NCBI RefSeq assembly: GCF_000819765.1
Contig: NZ_CDBT01000055.1
Span: 62,001 to 126,000 of the forward strand
Direction of reading: 5' to 3'
DNA: 64,000 nucleotides
Source of the DNA: Aeromonas bivalvium
GTDB lineage: Bacteria > Pseudomonadota > Gammaproteobacteria > Enterobacterales > Aeromonadaceae
The position numbers and the translations under genes are program-made. The number at the start of each line of letters is the position of its first letter. Within the stretch, counting starts at the first letter, position 1. The notes below the pieces were generated by a model. That model did no database searches, had not been told where the DNA came from, and saw only the letters and a program-made list of their open reading frames with translations. Positions 1 through 9,121 of the stretch are shown in pieces.

Positions 1-65
1 CCACTTGCTTTAATCACATCGGTCTCGAAGCTGACATCGCTCAGCTGAACAATCTTGTCACTCAT
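1..65 (-). CDS. trxA: thioredoxin 1, 5' end only (partial)
   Basis: Only the first 21 codons lie in the window. Read leftward from the ATG at 63-65 they give MSDKIVQLSDVSFETDVIKA, which matches the amino end of TrxA. The CGPC active site is outside the window. TrxA is the cytoplasmic dithiol reductant for ribonucleotide reductase and other enzymes. The gene diverges from rhlB, and trxA beside rhlB is the usual enterobacterial arrangement. The identification rests on a short stretch plus synteny. Confidence 0.85.
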   Translation of the reverse strand, partial: MSDKIVQLSDVSFETDVIKAS

Positions 66-179
66 ATCCAACTCCAGTCAGTCAATAAGCCCTTAATTGA
101 GACGTCAACAAAGGCAATAGTTGCCCTATTTGAAATGATCCTGTTTATTATTGCAAGCCTAACCTGATAACCTACCGCC

Positions 180-1469
180 ATGAGCAAAACACACTTAACG
201 ACCGATAAATTCGCCCAAATGGGCCTCGAACCCGAAGTTCTGGCTGGTCTGGAAGCAAAGGGATTTCACTATTGCACGCCCATCCAGGCACTGTCTCTGC
301 CCCTGCTGGTTGAAGGTCACGACCTCGCCGGACAGGCCCAGACGGGTACCGGCAAGACCATTGCCTTTCTGGCCGCGACATTCAACTATCTGCTGACCCA
401 CCCCCTGACCAAGCCGCGCCTGGTCAACCAGCCCCGCGCCATCATAATGGCACCGACCCGGGAGCTGGCGGTCCAGATCTACAACGACGCCGACACCATG
501 TCAGCCTCCACCGGGCTCAAGCTCGGCCTCGCCTATGGTGGCGAAGGGTATGACAAGCAGCTGGCCGTGCTGGAACAGGGTGTCGACATCCTGATCGGCA
601 CCACGGGCCGCATCATCGATTATTTCAAGTCCAACGTCATCGATCTGGGCAACATCCAGGTAGTGGTGCTGGACGAAGCGGATCGCATGTTCGATCTCGG
701 CTTCATCAAGGACATACGTTTCCTGTTCCGCCGCATGCCGGAAGCCACCGAGCGGCTGAACATGCTGTTCTCCGCCACCCTCTCCCTGCGGGTGCAGGAG
801 CTGGCCTACGAGCACATGAACCACCCGGAACACGTACAGGTGGAGCCGGAGCAGATGACGGGCGTGCGCATCAAGGAGGAGCTGTTCTATCCCTCCAACG
901 AAGACAAGATGCTGCTGCTGCTCTCCCTGATGGAAGAGGAGTGGCCGGAGAAAGCCATCGTCTTCGCCAACACCAAGCATGTGTGCGAAGACGTGCAGGC
1001 CTGGCTGGAAAATGACGGCCACCGCGCCGGTCTGCTGACCGGTGACGTGCCCCAGAAGAAGCGGATGAAGATCTTGGACGACTTCACCAAGGGCAAGCTA
1101 GACATCCTGGTCGCCACCGACGTGGCCGCCCGTGGTCTGCATATCCCGGACGTGACCCACGTCTTCAACTATGACCTGCCCGACGATGCCGAAGACTATG
1201 TGCACCGCATCGGTCGTACCGGCCGCGCCGGCAAGAGCGGTCACTCCATCAGCCTGGCCTGTGAAGACTACGCCTTCAACCTGCCGGCCATCGAGGAGTA
1301 CATCCACCACGCCATCCCGGTCAGCAAGTATGACAGAGATGCCCTGCTCGATGACGTGACGGCGCCCAAGCGCATCCATCGCAACCGTCAGCCGGTGAAC
1401 CGCAACATGCGGGATCGCCAGGGTGGTGGCAACAGCAACAGCCGTCGTCGTCCGCCCCGCAAGAACTAA
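180..1469 (+). CDS. rhlB: ATP-dependent RNA helicase RhlB (DEAD-box)
   Basis: This 429-residue DEAD-box helicase is about the length of E. coli RhlB (421). It unwinds structured RNA and in enterobacteria is part of the RNase E degradosome. Visible motifs in order are a Q motif with CTPIQ, Walker A AQTGTGKT near residue 55, PTRELA, the DEAD box [16 protein letters not shown], and [10 protein letters not shown] in the second RecA lobe. The tail after about residue 390 is rich in Arg and Asn, typical of RNA-binding extensions. The start MSKTHLT matches the E. coli protein. The stop codon directly abuts the gppA ATG, so the two genes are probably cotranscribed and coupled. Confidence 0.97.
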   Translation: MSKTHLTTDKFAQMGLEPEVLAGLEAKGFHYCTPIQALSLPLLVEGHDLAGQAQTGTGKTIAFLAATFNYLLTHPLTKPRLVNQPRAIIMAPTRELAVQIYNDADTMSASTGLKLGLAYGGEGYDKQLAVLEQGVDILIGTTGRIIDYFKSNVIDLGNIQVVVLDEADRMFDLGFIKDIRFLFRRMPEATERLNMLFSATLSLRVQELAYEHMNHPEHVQVEPEQMTGVRIKEELFYPSNEDKMLLLLSLMEEEWPEKAIVFANTKHVCEDVQAWLENDGHRAGLLTGDVPQKKRMKILDDFTKGKLDILVATDVAARGLHIPDVTHVFNYDLPDDAEDYVHRIGRTGRAGKSGHSISLACEDYAFNLPAIEEYIHHAIPVSKYDRDALLDDVTAPKRIHRNRQPVNRNMRDRQGGGNSNSRRRPPRKN

Positions 1470-2960
1470 ATGCACAACTCGCCGCTCTACGCCGCCATCG
1501 ACCTCGGCTCCAACAGCTTTCACATGCTGGTGGTGCGCGAGGTCGCCGGTGCTCTGCGTACCGTCACCAAGGTCAAGCGCAAGGTCCGCCTCGCCGCCGG
1601 TCTGGATCCGGAATTTCGCCTGAGCCAGACCGCCATGGCCCGGGGCTGGGACTGCCTGCGGCTGTTCGCCGAACAGTTGCAGGACATCCCCGCCGACAAT
1701 ATCCGGGTGGTGGGCACCGCCACCCTGCGTCTGGCCACCAACGTCGACGAATTCATCAGCGAAGCGGAACGGGTGCTCAATCACAGCATCGAGATCATCT
1801 CGGGCGAGGAAGAGGCCAAGACCATCTACGAGGGGGTCTCCTGGACCTCGGCCGGGGAAGGCAACCGGCTGGTGATCGACATCGGCGGCGCCAGCACCGA
1901 GCTGGTGATAGGCGAGCACAGCGAAGCGAAACTGCTCAACAGCCTGCACATGGGCTGCGTCACCTGGCTCAACAACCACTTCGGTGACGGCGAGCTCTCC
2001 GAGACCCGTTTCCAGCAGGCCATTGCCGCCGCCAAGGCGGTGCTGGAGAAGGTGGCGGAGGATTATCGCGCCCTCGGCTGGCGTACCTGTGTCGGCGCCT
2101 CCGGCACAGTCCAGGCGCTGCAGGAGATCATGCTGGCGCAAGGGAAGAGCGAGCGGGTCACCCTGCCAAAATTGCAGGAGCTGATGGGTCAGGCCATCGC
2201 CTGCGGCAGGCTGGATCGACTGCAACTGGAGGGACTGGCGGCCGAGCGGCTCACCGTGTTCCCCTCCGGCCTCGCCATCCTGATCGCCATCTTCGAGACC
2301 CTGGGGGTCGAGAGCATGACCCTGGCGGGTGGCGCCCTGCGGGAAGGGCTGATCTACGGCCTGCTCGGCAACAATCACGACTGCGATGCCCGGGACAGAA
2401 CCGCCGACAGCCTGATCAACCGCTACCAGCTGGATAAAGAGCATGCCGAGCGGGTGCGCGACACCGCCATCCAGGCCTTCAACCAGCTGCAACCGGCCTG
2501 GCGTCTCTCCAAGCGCTACGGTCGCCCCATACTGCGCTATGCGGCCCTGCTGCACGAGATAGGGCTGTGCATCGAGTACAAGAAGGCGCCGCAACACGCC
2601 GCCTACATCATCGACAACATCGACATGCCGGGTTTCACCCCGGCGCAGAAGAAGCTGTTGTCCGCCCTGCTGTTCAACCAGCGGGATGAATTCAAGCTGG
2701 AGCCGCTGGAGCGACAAGGCGCCGTCACCGGTCGCCAGGCGATCCGGCTGGCCCGCATCCTGCGCATCTCCCTGATCCTCTGCATGCGCCGCACCCAGGG
2801 CACTGTGCCCGGCTTCACCCTGCAGGCGGACGAGGATGCCCTCACCCTCACCCTGCCCAGGGGGTGGATGGAAGAACACTACCTGCGGGCCAGCGAGCTG
2901 CGCCTCGAGGTGGAGCGCCAGCAGAAGATGGGCTGGCCCACCCGGCTGCTGGAAGCCTGA
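1470..2960 (+). CDS. gppA: exopolyphosphatase / guanosine-5'-triphosphate,3'-diphosphate pyrophosphatase
   Basis: GppA converts pppGpp to ppGpp and can act on polyphosphate, linking the stringent response to phosphate stores. The protein has 496 residues, as expected for the Ppx/GppA family. The first phosphate-binding loop AIDLGSNSFHMLVV is at residues 9-22, and the second, DIGGASTELVIG, is near residue 135. The carboxyl half (about 310-496) is the HD-like helical domain. The start codon follows the rhlB stop with no gap, so translation probably depends on rhlB. The rhlB-gppA pair is conserved in enterobacteria. The choice of GppA over the related Ppx rests on length and neighbourhood. Confidence 0.95.
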   Translation: MHNSPLYAAIDLGSNSFHMLVVREVAGALRTVTKVKRKVRLAAGLDPEFRLSQTAMARGWDCLRLFAEQLQDIPADNIRVVGTATLRLATNVDEFISEAERVLNHSIEIISGEEEAKTIYEGVSWTSAGEGNRLVIDIGGASTELVIGEHSEAKLLNSLHMGCVTWLNNHFGDGELSETRFQQAIAAAKAVLEKVAEDYRALGWRTCVGASGTVQALQEIMLAQGKSERVTLPKLQELMGQAIACGRLDRLQLEGLAAERLTVFPSGLAILIAIFETLGVESMTLAGGALREGLIYGLLGNNHDCDARDRTADSLINRYQLDKEHAERVRDTAIQAFNQLQPAWRLSKRYGRPILRYAALLHEIGLCIEYKKAPQHAAYIIDNIDMPGFTPAQKKLLSALLFNQRDEFKLEPLERQGAVTGRQAIRLARILRISLILCMRRTQGTVPGFTLQADEDALTLTLPRGWMEEHYLRASELRLEVERQQKMGWPTRLLEA

Positions 2961-2986
2961 ACCCGACTCCCTCGAGCAAGCAGACC

Positions 2987-3241
2987 ATGACGGATTACCA
3001 ACCCATCAACTGTGACCTCTACGACTGGCTCGAGATCGCCGCCCGCTGGCAGCTGGCGGTCACCCTCACCAACCGGGATGGGCGGGCGTGGGCGGACAGG
3101 ATCCGCACCATAGAGGCCAGAGACGGTGTCGAGTATCTGCTGCTGGAGAGCGGCGAGCGCCTCAGCCTCGCCGATCTGGCGACCCTGGATCTCGTCTGGC
3201 AGGGGGAAGCGAGGCAGATACGCTTCCCCGCCGTCCCCTGA
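2987..3241 (+). CDS. rof: Rho-binding antiterminator (Rof/YaeO family)
   Basis: This 84-residue protein begins MTDYQPINCDLYDWLE, close to E. coli Rof/YaeO in both sequence and length. Rof is a small Sm-like beta-barrel protein that binds hexameric Rho and blocks its RNA entry, reducing Rho-dependent termination. The central VEYLLLESGERLSLADLATL segment fits the beta strands of the family. The start is the ATG at 2987, because an upstream in-frame start would overlap gppA and add residues unlike the family. The gene lies 26 bp after gppA and is followed by a strong terminator, so it probably ends the rhlB-gppA-rof transcript. That would put a helicase, a ppGpp enzyme and a Rho inhibitor in one unit. 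Confidence 0.85.
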   Translation: MTDYQPINCDLYDWLEIAARWQLAVTLTNRDGRAWADRIRTIEARDGVEYLLLESGERLSLADLATLDLVWQGEARQIRFPAVP

Positions 3242-3252
3242 CCCCCACGAAT

Positions 3253-3287
3253 AAGGAGGGCCAACATGATGTTGGCCCTCCTTTTTT
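3253..3287 (+). terminator. Rho-independent terminator after rof
   Basis: A perfect 13-bp stem (AAGGAGGGCCAAC with GTTGGCCCTCCTT) and a 5-base loop are followed by a T run. It lies 12 bp after the rof stop codon. It may also serve rsmJ, which converges from the right. Confidence 0.92.
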
Positions 3288-3311
3288 GCATGCCGTCGGT
3301 ATCCGCCGTGC

Positions 3312-4073
3312 TCAGCTCCCCGCCAGGGCCGCCATCACATAGACGTCGAAGCGGTTGTTCTTGGTCTCGATGGCCATGCTGGGTTTGTGCTCGTTGAGCC
3401 AGCCCGCGTAGGCAGGCCGCTTCACCACCACCCGCCGTTGCGCCATCTCGAGCGCCGCAGGCAACAGGGTATCCGCGTCGAGATCCGGCCCCACCAGGGA
3501 CTGGAACACCCGCATCTCTTTTTTCACCAGCGCCGACTTCTGCTTGTGGGGGAACATGGGATCCAGGTACACCACCTCGGGCCGCTCGGCCAGGGCCAGC
3601 AGCTGCTCGGTGGCTGGCCCCTGGATCAGCTGCATCCGCTCCCTCACCCAGGGACCTATGTCGGGATCCTGGGCCGCGCGCGCCAGGCCATCCGCCAGCA
3701 GGGCCGCCACCACGGGGCTGCGCTCGATCAGGGTCACCTTGCAGCCCAGCGACGCCAGCACGAAGGCGTCTCGCCCCAGCCCGGCGGTGGCATCCACCAC
3801 GGTCGGATTGGCCCCGGCCTTGAGGCCGACCGCCTTGGCGATGGATTGGCCACGACCGCCACCGAACTTGCGTCTGTGGGCCACGGCTCCTTCCACGAAA
3901 TCGACATAGACGGCCCCCAGCTTGGCCTCATCCAGCTTGCGCAGCTCCAGCCGCGACTCGGTCAGCACCAGGGCAAAGGGGGCGGGAAACGCCACGTCGG
4001 CGAGGCGCTGGCGCAGGGCATCGAGCTCGCCATCGCGGGCGGGGGCTTCACAGGACACCTGAATAGGAAACAT
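3312..4073 (-). CDS. rsmJ: 16S rRNA (guanine-1516-N2)-methyltransferase RsmJ
   Basis: RsmJ uses S-adenosylmethionine to methylate N2 of G1516 in 16S rRNA. From the ATG at 4073 the protein has 253 residues, beginning [11 protein letters not shown], close to the family length of about 250. The SAM-binding motif [19 protein letters not shown] is near residue 100. The catalytic region [24 protein letters not shown] is near residue 165. Eleven more in-frame codons exist upstream to 4106. The shorter start is preferred by comparison with the family, although its ribosome-binding site is weak. The gene is convergent with rof and downstream of the GGDEF/EAL gene on the same strand. Confidence 0.92.
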   Translation of the reverse strand: MFPIQVSCEAPARDGELDALRQRLADVAFPAPFALVLTESRLELRKLDEAKLGAVYVDFVEGAVAHRRKFGGGRGQSIAKAVGLKAGANPTVVDATAGLGRDAFVLASLGCKVTLIERSPVVAALLADGLARAAQDPDIGPWVRERMQLIQGPATEQLLALAERPEVVYLDPMFPHKQKSALVKKEMRVFQSLVGPDLDADTLLPAALEMAQRRVVVKRPAYAGWLNEHKPSMAIETKNNRFDVYVMAALAGS

Positions 4074-4124
4074 GGATGGACTCACGGCAACGAACAGGGC
4101 GGCCATGATAACAGAAGCCGGAGA

Positions 4125-6683
4125 TCAGCTCACGATGGGCAGGCTCATGCCTGCCCGGTTGACCTCCAGATAGGCCACCAGATCCTCGAAGGCCAGCGGC
4201 CGGCTGAGCAGGTAACCCTGGGTGAAGGCGCACCCCTTCTGGCAGAGGAAGCTGAGCTGCTCCCGGGTCTCCACCCCCTCGATCACCACCTGCATGCCGA
4301 GGTTGTGCACTATGTTGATGATGCCGTCCAGCAGCAGCCTGTCCTGCTCGTTGAAGGGGATATGGCGCACGAAGCTGCGATCTATCTTCACCAGATCCAC
4401 CGGGAAGGTGCGCAGGTAGGTGAGCGCCGAATAGCCGGTGCCGAAGTCGTCGATGGCCAGCTTGCAGCCCGCCTGACGCAGGGATTCGATACGGATCCTG
4501 TGCTGGTCGCTGCTCTCCATCAGCAGGGATTCGGTGATCTCTATGATGATGTCGCTCGGCTCCAGACCGAAGTGCTCTATCACCCTCAACCACTCCGAGG
4601 CCTGGGGATCTATGGTCTGGAACTCCAGGGTGGAGCGGTTGATGGACATCTGCAGCTCGGGGAAGCCGTTTTGTTGCAAGCGGGCGAGATCCCGGCACGA
4701 CTGCCACAGCACCAGGGCCCCCAGGCTCTGGATCAGGCCCGCCTCCTCCGCCAGGGGAATGAAATCGGCCGGGGAGACCTGACCCCAGTGGGGGTGATAC
4801 CAGCGCACCAGGGCCTCCAGCTTGGCGACCCGGCCGCTGCGGTTGTCCCAGATGGGCTGATAGGCCATGGTCAGCTGCTCCTGCTTGATCGCCTCCGCCA
4901 GATCCTGCTGCATCTGATGGCGCTGGCGCACTTCTTCGCGCATGGAGGCGCAGTAGCTCTCGAGGGGACGGCCGAGCCGCTTGGCGGCAAACAGCGCCTG
5001 CTCGGCATTGCGCAGCAGTTCATCGCTCTCGCTGCCATCGGCGGGACAGAGGGTGACGCCGACCGTGGCCGTGATGTAGAGCTGCTGATTGGCCAGCATG
5101 AAGGGACGGGCGAAGCTGCCCTGCACCTGCTTGGCAAATACCTCCGCCTGACGACGGCTGACGATGCCGGGCACCAGGAAGGCGAATTCGTCGCCGCCGA
5201 TGCGGGCCACCAGATCCTCGGTACGCACCCGGCTCACCAATCGATCCGACACCTCCCGCAGCAGGGCATCGCCGACATGGTGATCCATGCTGTTGTTGAC
5301 CGCCTTGAAGTTGTTGAGGTCGAGCACCATGAGGGCGAAACGCTCGCCCCGCTCGCAGAAGCGGGTCAGGCTGCGGCCAAACAGCCAGCGGTTCGGCAGG
5401 CCGGTGAGGTTGTCATAGTTCGCCTGGGTCGCAATCTTCTGCTCGGCGAGCTTGGTCTGGGAGATATCGCTGGAGATGGCGATGTACTGGGTGATTTTTC
5501 CCCCTTCGCGCAGGGCGCTGATCATCAGCTGCTGGGGGTAGAGCTTGCCGTTCTTGCGCTTGTTCCACACCTCGCCACGCCAGATGCCGACCCGGGAGAG
5601 GGTATGGTACATGTCGGCATAGAAGGCCTTGTCGTGCAGACCGGACTTGAGGATGCTGGGGGTCAGGCCGCACGCCTCCTCGCTGCTGTAGCCGGTGATG
5701 CGCTCGAAGGCCGGGTTGACCGAGATGATGCGGCTGTCGGCGTCGCACACCAGGATGGCTTCGGACAGGTTGTCATAGACCCGGTGGGAGAGCTTGAGCT
5801 GCTCGGCGTGGCGCCGGGCATCGTCTATGTTCTCCAGCAGCAGCATCAGGTGATCGGGCTCGTGACGTTCGTTGCGCACCAGGGTCACCGTCACCCTGCC
5901 CCACAACTCATGGCCCAGCTTGTGGCGATAGCGCTTCTCCAGGGTCACCACGCTGCGTTCGCCGCGTACCAGCTCGCCATAGCAGGCCAGGCTGCGCAGC
6001 CAGTCCTTGGGATGGTGCAACTCGGCGGCCGTCCGGTGCAGCAGCTCCTCCTCGCGGTAGCCCAGCATCTTCTCGATGGCCGGGTTGGCCCACAGCAGGC
6101 GCCCCTGCAGATCCAGCTTGCCGATGCCCACCGGGGCGTGGGCCAGCATGCTGTCCATGGCAGGCAGAGGCAGCTTGGCAGGAACGTCTGTCCGGCTCAG
6201 GCTCAGCGCCAGCTCGCGGCCCGCCAGCGGCGCCAGCAGGCGCAGCACGCTCATCACCCTGTCCATGCTGTCCATCCCCTGGCGAAACCAGAGGCTGCAG
6301 ATGCCGATGGTCTGCCCCTGGGCATCCCGCAGGGCAATGCCGGCATAGCCACGGACCCGATGGGCAATGAACAGGGGTGCCTGGGGGAACAGCTGGGGCA
6401 GGCGATCGCAGAACCAGGCCTCTCCCTGCTGCAGCACTATCTCCCCCGGGGTGGCGGCGATGGGCACTCGCGAGCCCTGGATGCCCAGGGTCGCCGGGAA
6501 GGCGGAATGCAGCTCGAACGAGGCAGTGACCGGATCCCGCCCTGCCACCAGCACCACATCGGCATCAACCGCCGCCGCGAGCTCTGTGACGAAGCTGTCA
6601 AAGTACCCCAGCCCACTGGCGTGGGACAGGTTTGACATGATCCGATAGACAGACGTGAGTGCTCGCCTCATGGCAAGATGCAT
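4125..6683 (-). CDS. GAF-PAS-PAS-GGDEF-EAL cyclic-di-GMP signalling protein
   Basis: The protein has 852 residues. An amino-terminal GAF-like region (about 10-165) is followed by two PAS domains (about 180-300 and 300-420), a GGDEF domain (about 430-590) and an EAL domain (about 600-840). The cyclase signature RIGGDEFAF is intact. An RTED motif five residues before it fits the product-inhibition I-site (RxxD). The phosphodiesterase domain also looks complete, with EALVRW, IEITES, DDFGTGYSALTYL, KIDRSFV and VIEGVET. Both synthesis and breakdown of c-di-GMP are therefore possible; which dominates cannot be read from sequence. No transmembrane segment is obvious, so it is probably cytoplasmic. 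The ATG at 6683 has AGGAGA five bases upstream. Confidence 0.93.
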   Translation of the reverse strand: MHLAMRRALTSVYRIMSNLSHASGLGYFDSFVTELAAAVDADVVLVAGRDPVTASFELHSAFPATLGIQGSRVPIAATPGEIVLQQGEAWFCDRLPQLFPQAPLFIAHRVRGYAGIALRDAQGQTIGICSLWFRQGMDSMDRVMSVLRLLAPLAGRELALSLSRTDVPAKLPLPAMDSMLAHAPVGIGKLDLQGRLLWANPAIEKMLGYREEELLHRTAAELHHPKDWLRSLACYGELVRGERSVVTLEKRYRHKLGHELWGRVTVTLVRNERHEPDHLMLLLENIDDARRHAEQLKLSHRVYDNLSEAILVCDADSRIISVNPAFERITGYSSEEACGLTPSILKSGLHDKAFYADMYHTLSRVGIWRGEVWNKRKNGKLYPQQLMISALREGGKITQYIAISSDISQTKLAEQKIATQANYDNLTGLPNRWLFGRSLTRFCERGERFALMVLDLNNFKAVNNSMDHHVGDALLREVSDRLVSRVRTEDLVARIGGDEFAFLVPGIVSRRQAEVFAKQVQGSFARPFMLANQQLYITATVGVTLCPADGSESDELLRNAEQALFAAKRLGRPLESYCASMREEVRQRHQMQQDLAEAIKQEQLTMAYQPIWDNRSGRVAKLEALVRWYHPHWGQVSPADFIPLAEEAGLIQSLGALVLWQSCRDLARLQQNGFPELQMSINRSTLEFQTIDPQASEWLRVIEHFGLEPSDIIIEITESLLMESSDQHRIRIESLRQAGCKLAIDDFGTGYSALTYLRTFPVDLVKIDRSFVRHIPFNEQDRLLLDGIINIVHNLGMQVVIEGVETREQLSFLCQKGCAFTQGYLLSRPLAFEDLVAYLEVNRAGMSLPIVS

Positions 6684-6768
6684 TCTCTCCTGTGGGTATG
6701 GACTGCGACTCTACTCAAGCACGCAGATCAGTGCAAATGGGCGCGAGGCAAGGCCTTCAAATTACGTG

Positions 6769-6795
6769 AAAAAAGGGACCAATGGTCCCTTTTTC
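6769..6795 (-). terminator. terminator downstream of prlC
   Basis: A stem AAAAGGGACC / GGTCCCTTTT with a 3-base loop lies about 80 bp past the prlC stop on the minus strand and is followed there by a T-rich stretch. It is symmetrical and may act in both directions. Confidence 0.8.
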
Positions 6796-6874
6796 TCGCA
6801 AAAATCAGGCAGAGATCCCGCTATGGCACCAAAGTGTACCTGCTTGACACTCCCGAGCCCGAAGGGCGGCCGCA

Positions 6875-8917
6875 TCAGGCCGCGATCCCGCTGTGGCGCA
6901 ACAGGGCGTCCACCTTGGGTTCCCGGCCCCGGAAGGCGCGAAACAGCTCCATGGGTTCTTTCGAGCCCCCCTTCTCCAGAATGTGCTTCAGGAAGGATTG
7001 GCCTGTGGCCTGGTTGAAGATCCCCTCCTCTTCGAAGCGGGAGAAGGCATCGGCGGAGAGCACCTCGGCCCACTTGTAGCTGTAGTAGCCCGCCCCGTAG
7101 CCGCCGGCGAAGATGTGGGTGAAGCTGTGCTGGAAGCGGTTGAACGCAGGTGGGCTCAACACCGCCACCTGGCTGCGCACCTCATCCAGCAGTGCCGGGA
7201 TCTGTCCGGGGTTGGCCGGATCGAACTCCTGGTGCAGGCGGAAGTCGAACAGGGCGAACTCCAGCTGACGCAGCATCTGCATCGCCGCCTGGAAGTTGCG
7301 GGCGGTCAGCATCTTCTCCAGCAGATCCGCAGGCAGCGGCTCTCCCGTCTCATGGTGGCTGGAGATGAAGGCCAGCGCCTCGGACTCCCAGCACCAGTTT
7401 TCCAGGAACTGGCTCGGCAGCTCCACCGCATCCCAGGCCACACCGTTGATGCCCGCCACGCCGGCCACATCGATCTGGGTCAGCATGTGATGAATGCCAT
7501 GGCCGAACTCGTGGAACAGGGTCACCACCTCGTTGTGGGTGAACAGGGCGGGCTTGCCATCCACAGGGCCGTTGAAGTTGCAGGTGAGATAGGCCACCGG
7601 GTTTTGCAGGGAGCCATCCTGGCGGTAGCGACGACCGAGGCAGACATCCATCCAGGCCCCGCCCTGCTTGTGCTCGCGGGCATAGAGGTCGAGATAGAAG
7701 CTGCCGCGCAGCTCGTCTTCACCATCGAAGATATCGAAGAAACGCACGTCCGGGTGCCAGGTCTCGATGCCGTAGCGCTCGCGCACCTTCATGCCGAACA
7801 CCCGGCGCACCACCTCGAACAGGCCGTTGACCACCTTGCCCGCCGGGAAGTAGGGACGCAGCTGCTCGTCGGAGATGGAGAACTTGTGCTGCTTGAGCTT
7901 CTCGGCGTAGTAAGGGAGATCCCAGGCGGCCAGCTCGCTCTGGCCATATTGCTCGGCGGCGAAGGCACGGATCTCCGCCAGCTCGGCCTTGCCCTGGGGC
8001 AGGGAGCGCTCGGCCAGGTCGGTGAGAAAGCCCACCACCTGCTGCGGTTTCTCAGCCATCTTGGTGGCCAGCGACAACTCGGCGTAGTTGGCGAAGCCCA
8101 GCAGTTGGGCCAGCTCCCGGCGCAGGGTGAGCAGCTCGGTCATGATGGCGGAGTTGTCCCACTTGCCGGCGTTCGGGCCCTGATCCGAGGCGCGGGTGCA
8201 GTAGGCGCCGTAAAGCTCCTCGCGCAGCGCCCGGTTGTCGGCATACATCATCACCGGCAGGTAGGAGGGGATGTCCAGGGTGAACAGCCACCCCTCCTTG
8301 CCCTTCTGCTCGGCCATCTGGCGGGCGGCCGCCTGGGCGCTCGCGGGCAGACCGGCCAGCTCGGCCTCGTCGGTCACCAGCTTGCTCCAGCCCATGGTCG
8401 CATCCAGCACATTGTTGCTGAAGCGGGACGCCAGCTCGGAGAGACGAGCCTGGATCTCGCCATAACGCTGCTTCAGCTCCGCCGCCAGGCCTATGCCGGA
8501 CAGGCGGAAATCCCGCAAGGTGTTTTCTATCTCCTTGCGCTGAGCGGCGCCGAGACGAGGGAAGTCATCGCTCTGGGCCAACTCGCAATAGGCTTCATAC
8601 AAGCCCTCATGCTGGCCGACATAAGTCTGGAATTCCGACAGCAGCGGCAGGCAGGCATCATGGGCGGCGCGCAGCGCCTCGCTGTTCTGCACGGCGTTGA
8701 GATGGCTGACCGGTGACCAGATGCGGGCCAGCCTGTCATTGGCCTCTTCCAGCGGGGCGATCAGGCTGTCCCAGGTATGGGGACCGCTCTGGGCCAGCAC
8801 ATCCTGGATCTTCTGCTTGCTGTCGGCGATTGCCTGCGCCACGGCAGGCTGGACATGTTCAGGCTGAATGCGGCTGAAAAGCGGCAAGGAGTCCATTGTC
8901 AGCAAAGGGTTATTCAT
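6875..8917 (-). CDS. prlC: oligopeptidase A (M3 family metallopeptidase)
   Basis: Oligopeptidase A is a cytoplasmic zinc endopeptidase that degrades short peptides, including cleaved signal peptides. The 680-residue protein has the length of E. coli PrlC. The M3 zinc motif HEFGH is in TLFHEFGHGIHHML, near residue 470, and the third ligand region WCWESEAL follows. The ATG at 8917 is preferred: it gives MNNPLLTMDSLPLF, matches the family, and has GAGG nine bases upstream. An in-frame ATG lies 15 bases further upstream. In E. coli prlC is followed by rsmJ; here the GGDEF/EAL gene lies between the two genes, on the same strand. Confidence 0.95.
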   Translation of the reverse strand: MNNPLLTMDSLPLFSRIQPEHVQPAVAQAIADSKQKIQDVLAQSGPHTWDSLIAPLEEANDRLARIWSPVSHLNAVQNSEALRAAHDACLPLLSEFQTYVGQHEGLYEAYCELAQSDDFPRLGAAQRKEIENTLRDFRLSGIGLAAELKQRYGEIQARLSELASRFSNNVLDATMGWSKLVTDEAELAGLPASAQAAARQMAEQKGKEGWLFTLDIPSYLPVMMYADNRALREELYGAYCTRASDQGPNAGKWDNSAIMTELLTLRRELAQLLGFANYAELSLATKMAEKPQQVVGFLTDLAERSLPQGKAELAEIRAFAAEQYGQSELAAWDLPYYAEKLKQHKFSISDEQLRPYFPAGKVVNGLFEVVRRVFGMKVRERYGIETWHPDVRFFDIFDGEDELRGSFYLDLYAREHKQGGAWMDVCLGRRYRQDGSLQNPVAYLTCNFNGPVDGKPALFTHNEVVTLFHEFGHGIHHMLTQIDVAGVAGINGVAWDAVELPSQFLENWCWESEALAFISSHHETGEPLPADLLEKMLTARNFQAAMQMLRQLEFALFDFRLHQEFDPANPGQIPALLDEVRSQVAVLSPPAFNRFQHSFTHIFAGGYGAGYYSYKWAEVLSADAFSRFEEEGIFNQATGQSFLKHILEKGGSKEPMELFRAFRGREPKVDALLRHSGIAA

Positions 8918-9121
8918 CCTGTCGTACCTCATTTCTCAGCCCCTGCTGTCCAGAAGCCTTATCATTTTGCTTGGACCACCTAAGATGTAGGCTCCGGGCG
9001 CATTAATCAAGCCTTTGCCTGCAACACTCTCGACTCAGCCACAGCTTGCGGCAAACCCCCACGACAGCGGTGAGTGAAGCGGTTAAACTGATGCCCTTCC
9101 CATCCAGACCGCAAGGACGCC

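Noticed and set aside
3387-6635. Very long plus-strand open frame antisense to the GGDEF/EAL gene
   Set aside because: High GC removes stops from the antisense frame. Its protein is a His/Gln/Leu-rich low-complexity string with no motifs, while the minus strand encodes clear PAS, GGDEF and EAL domains.
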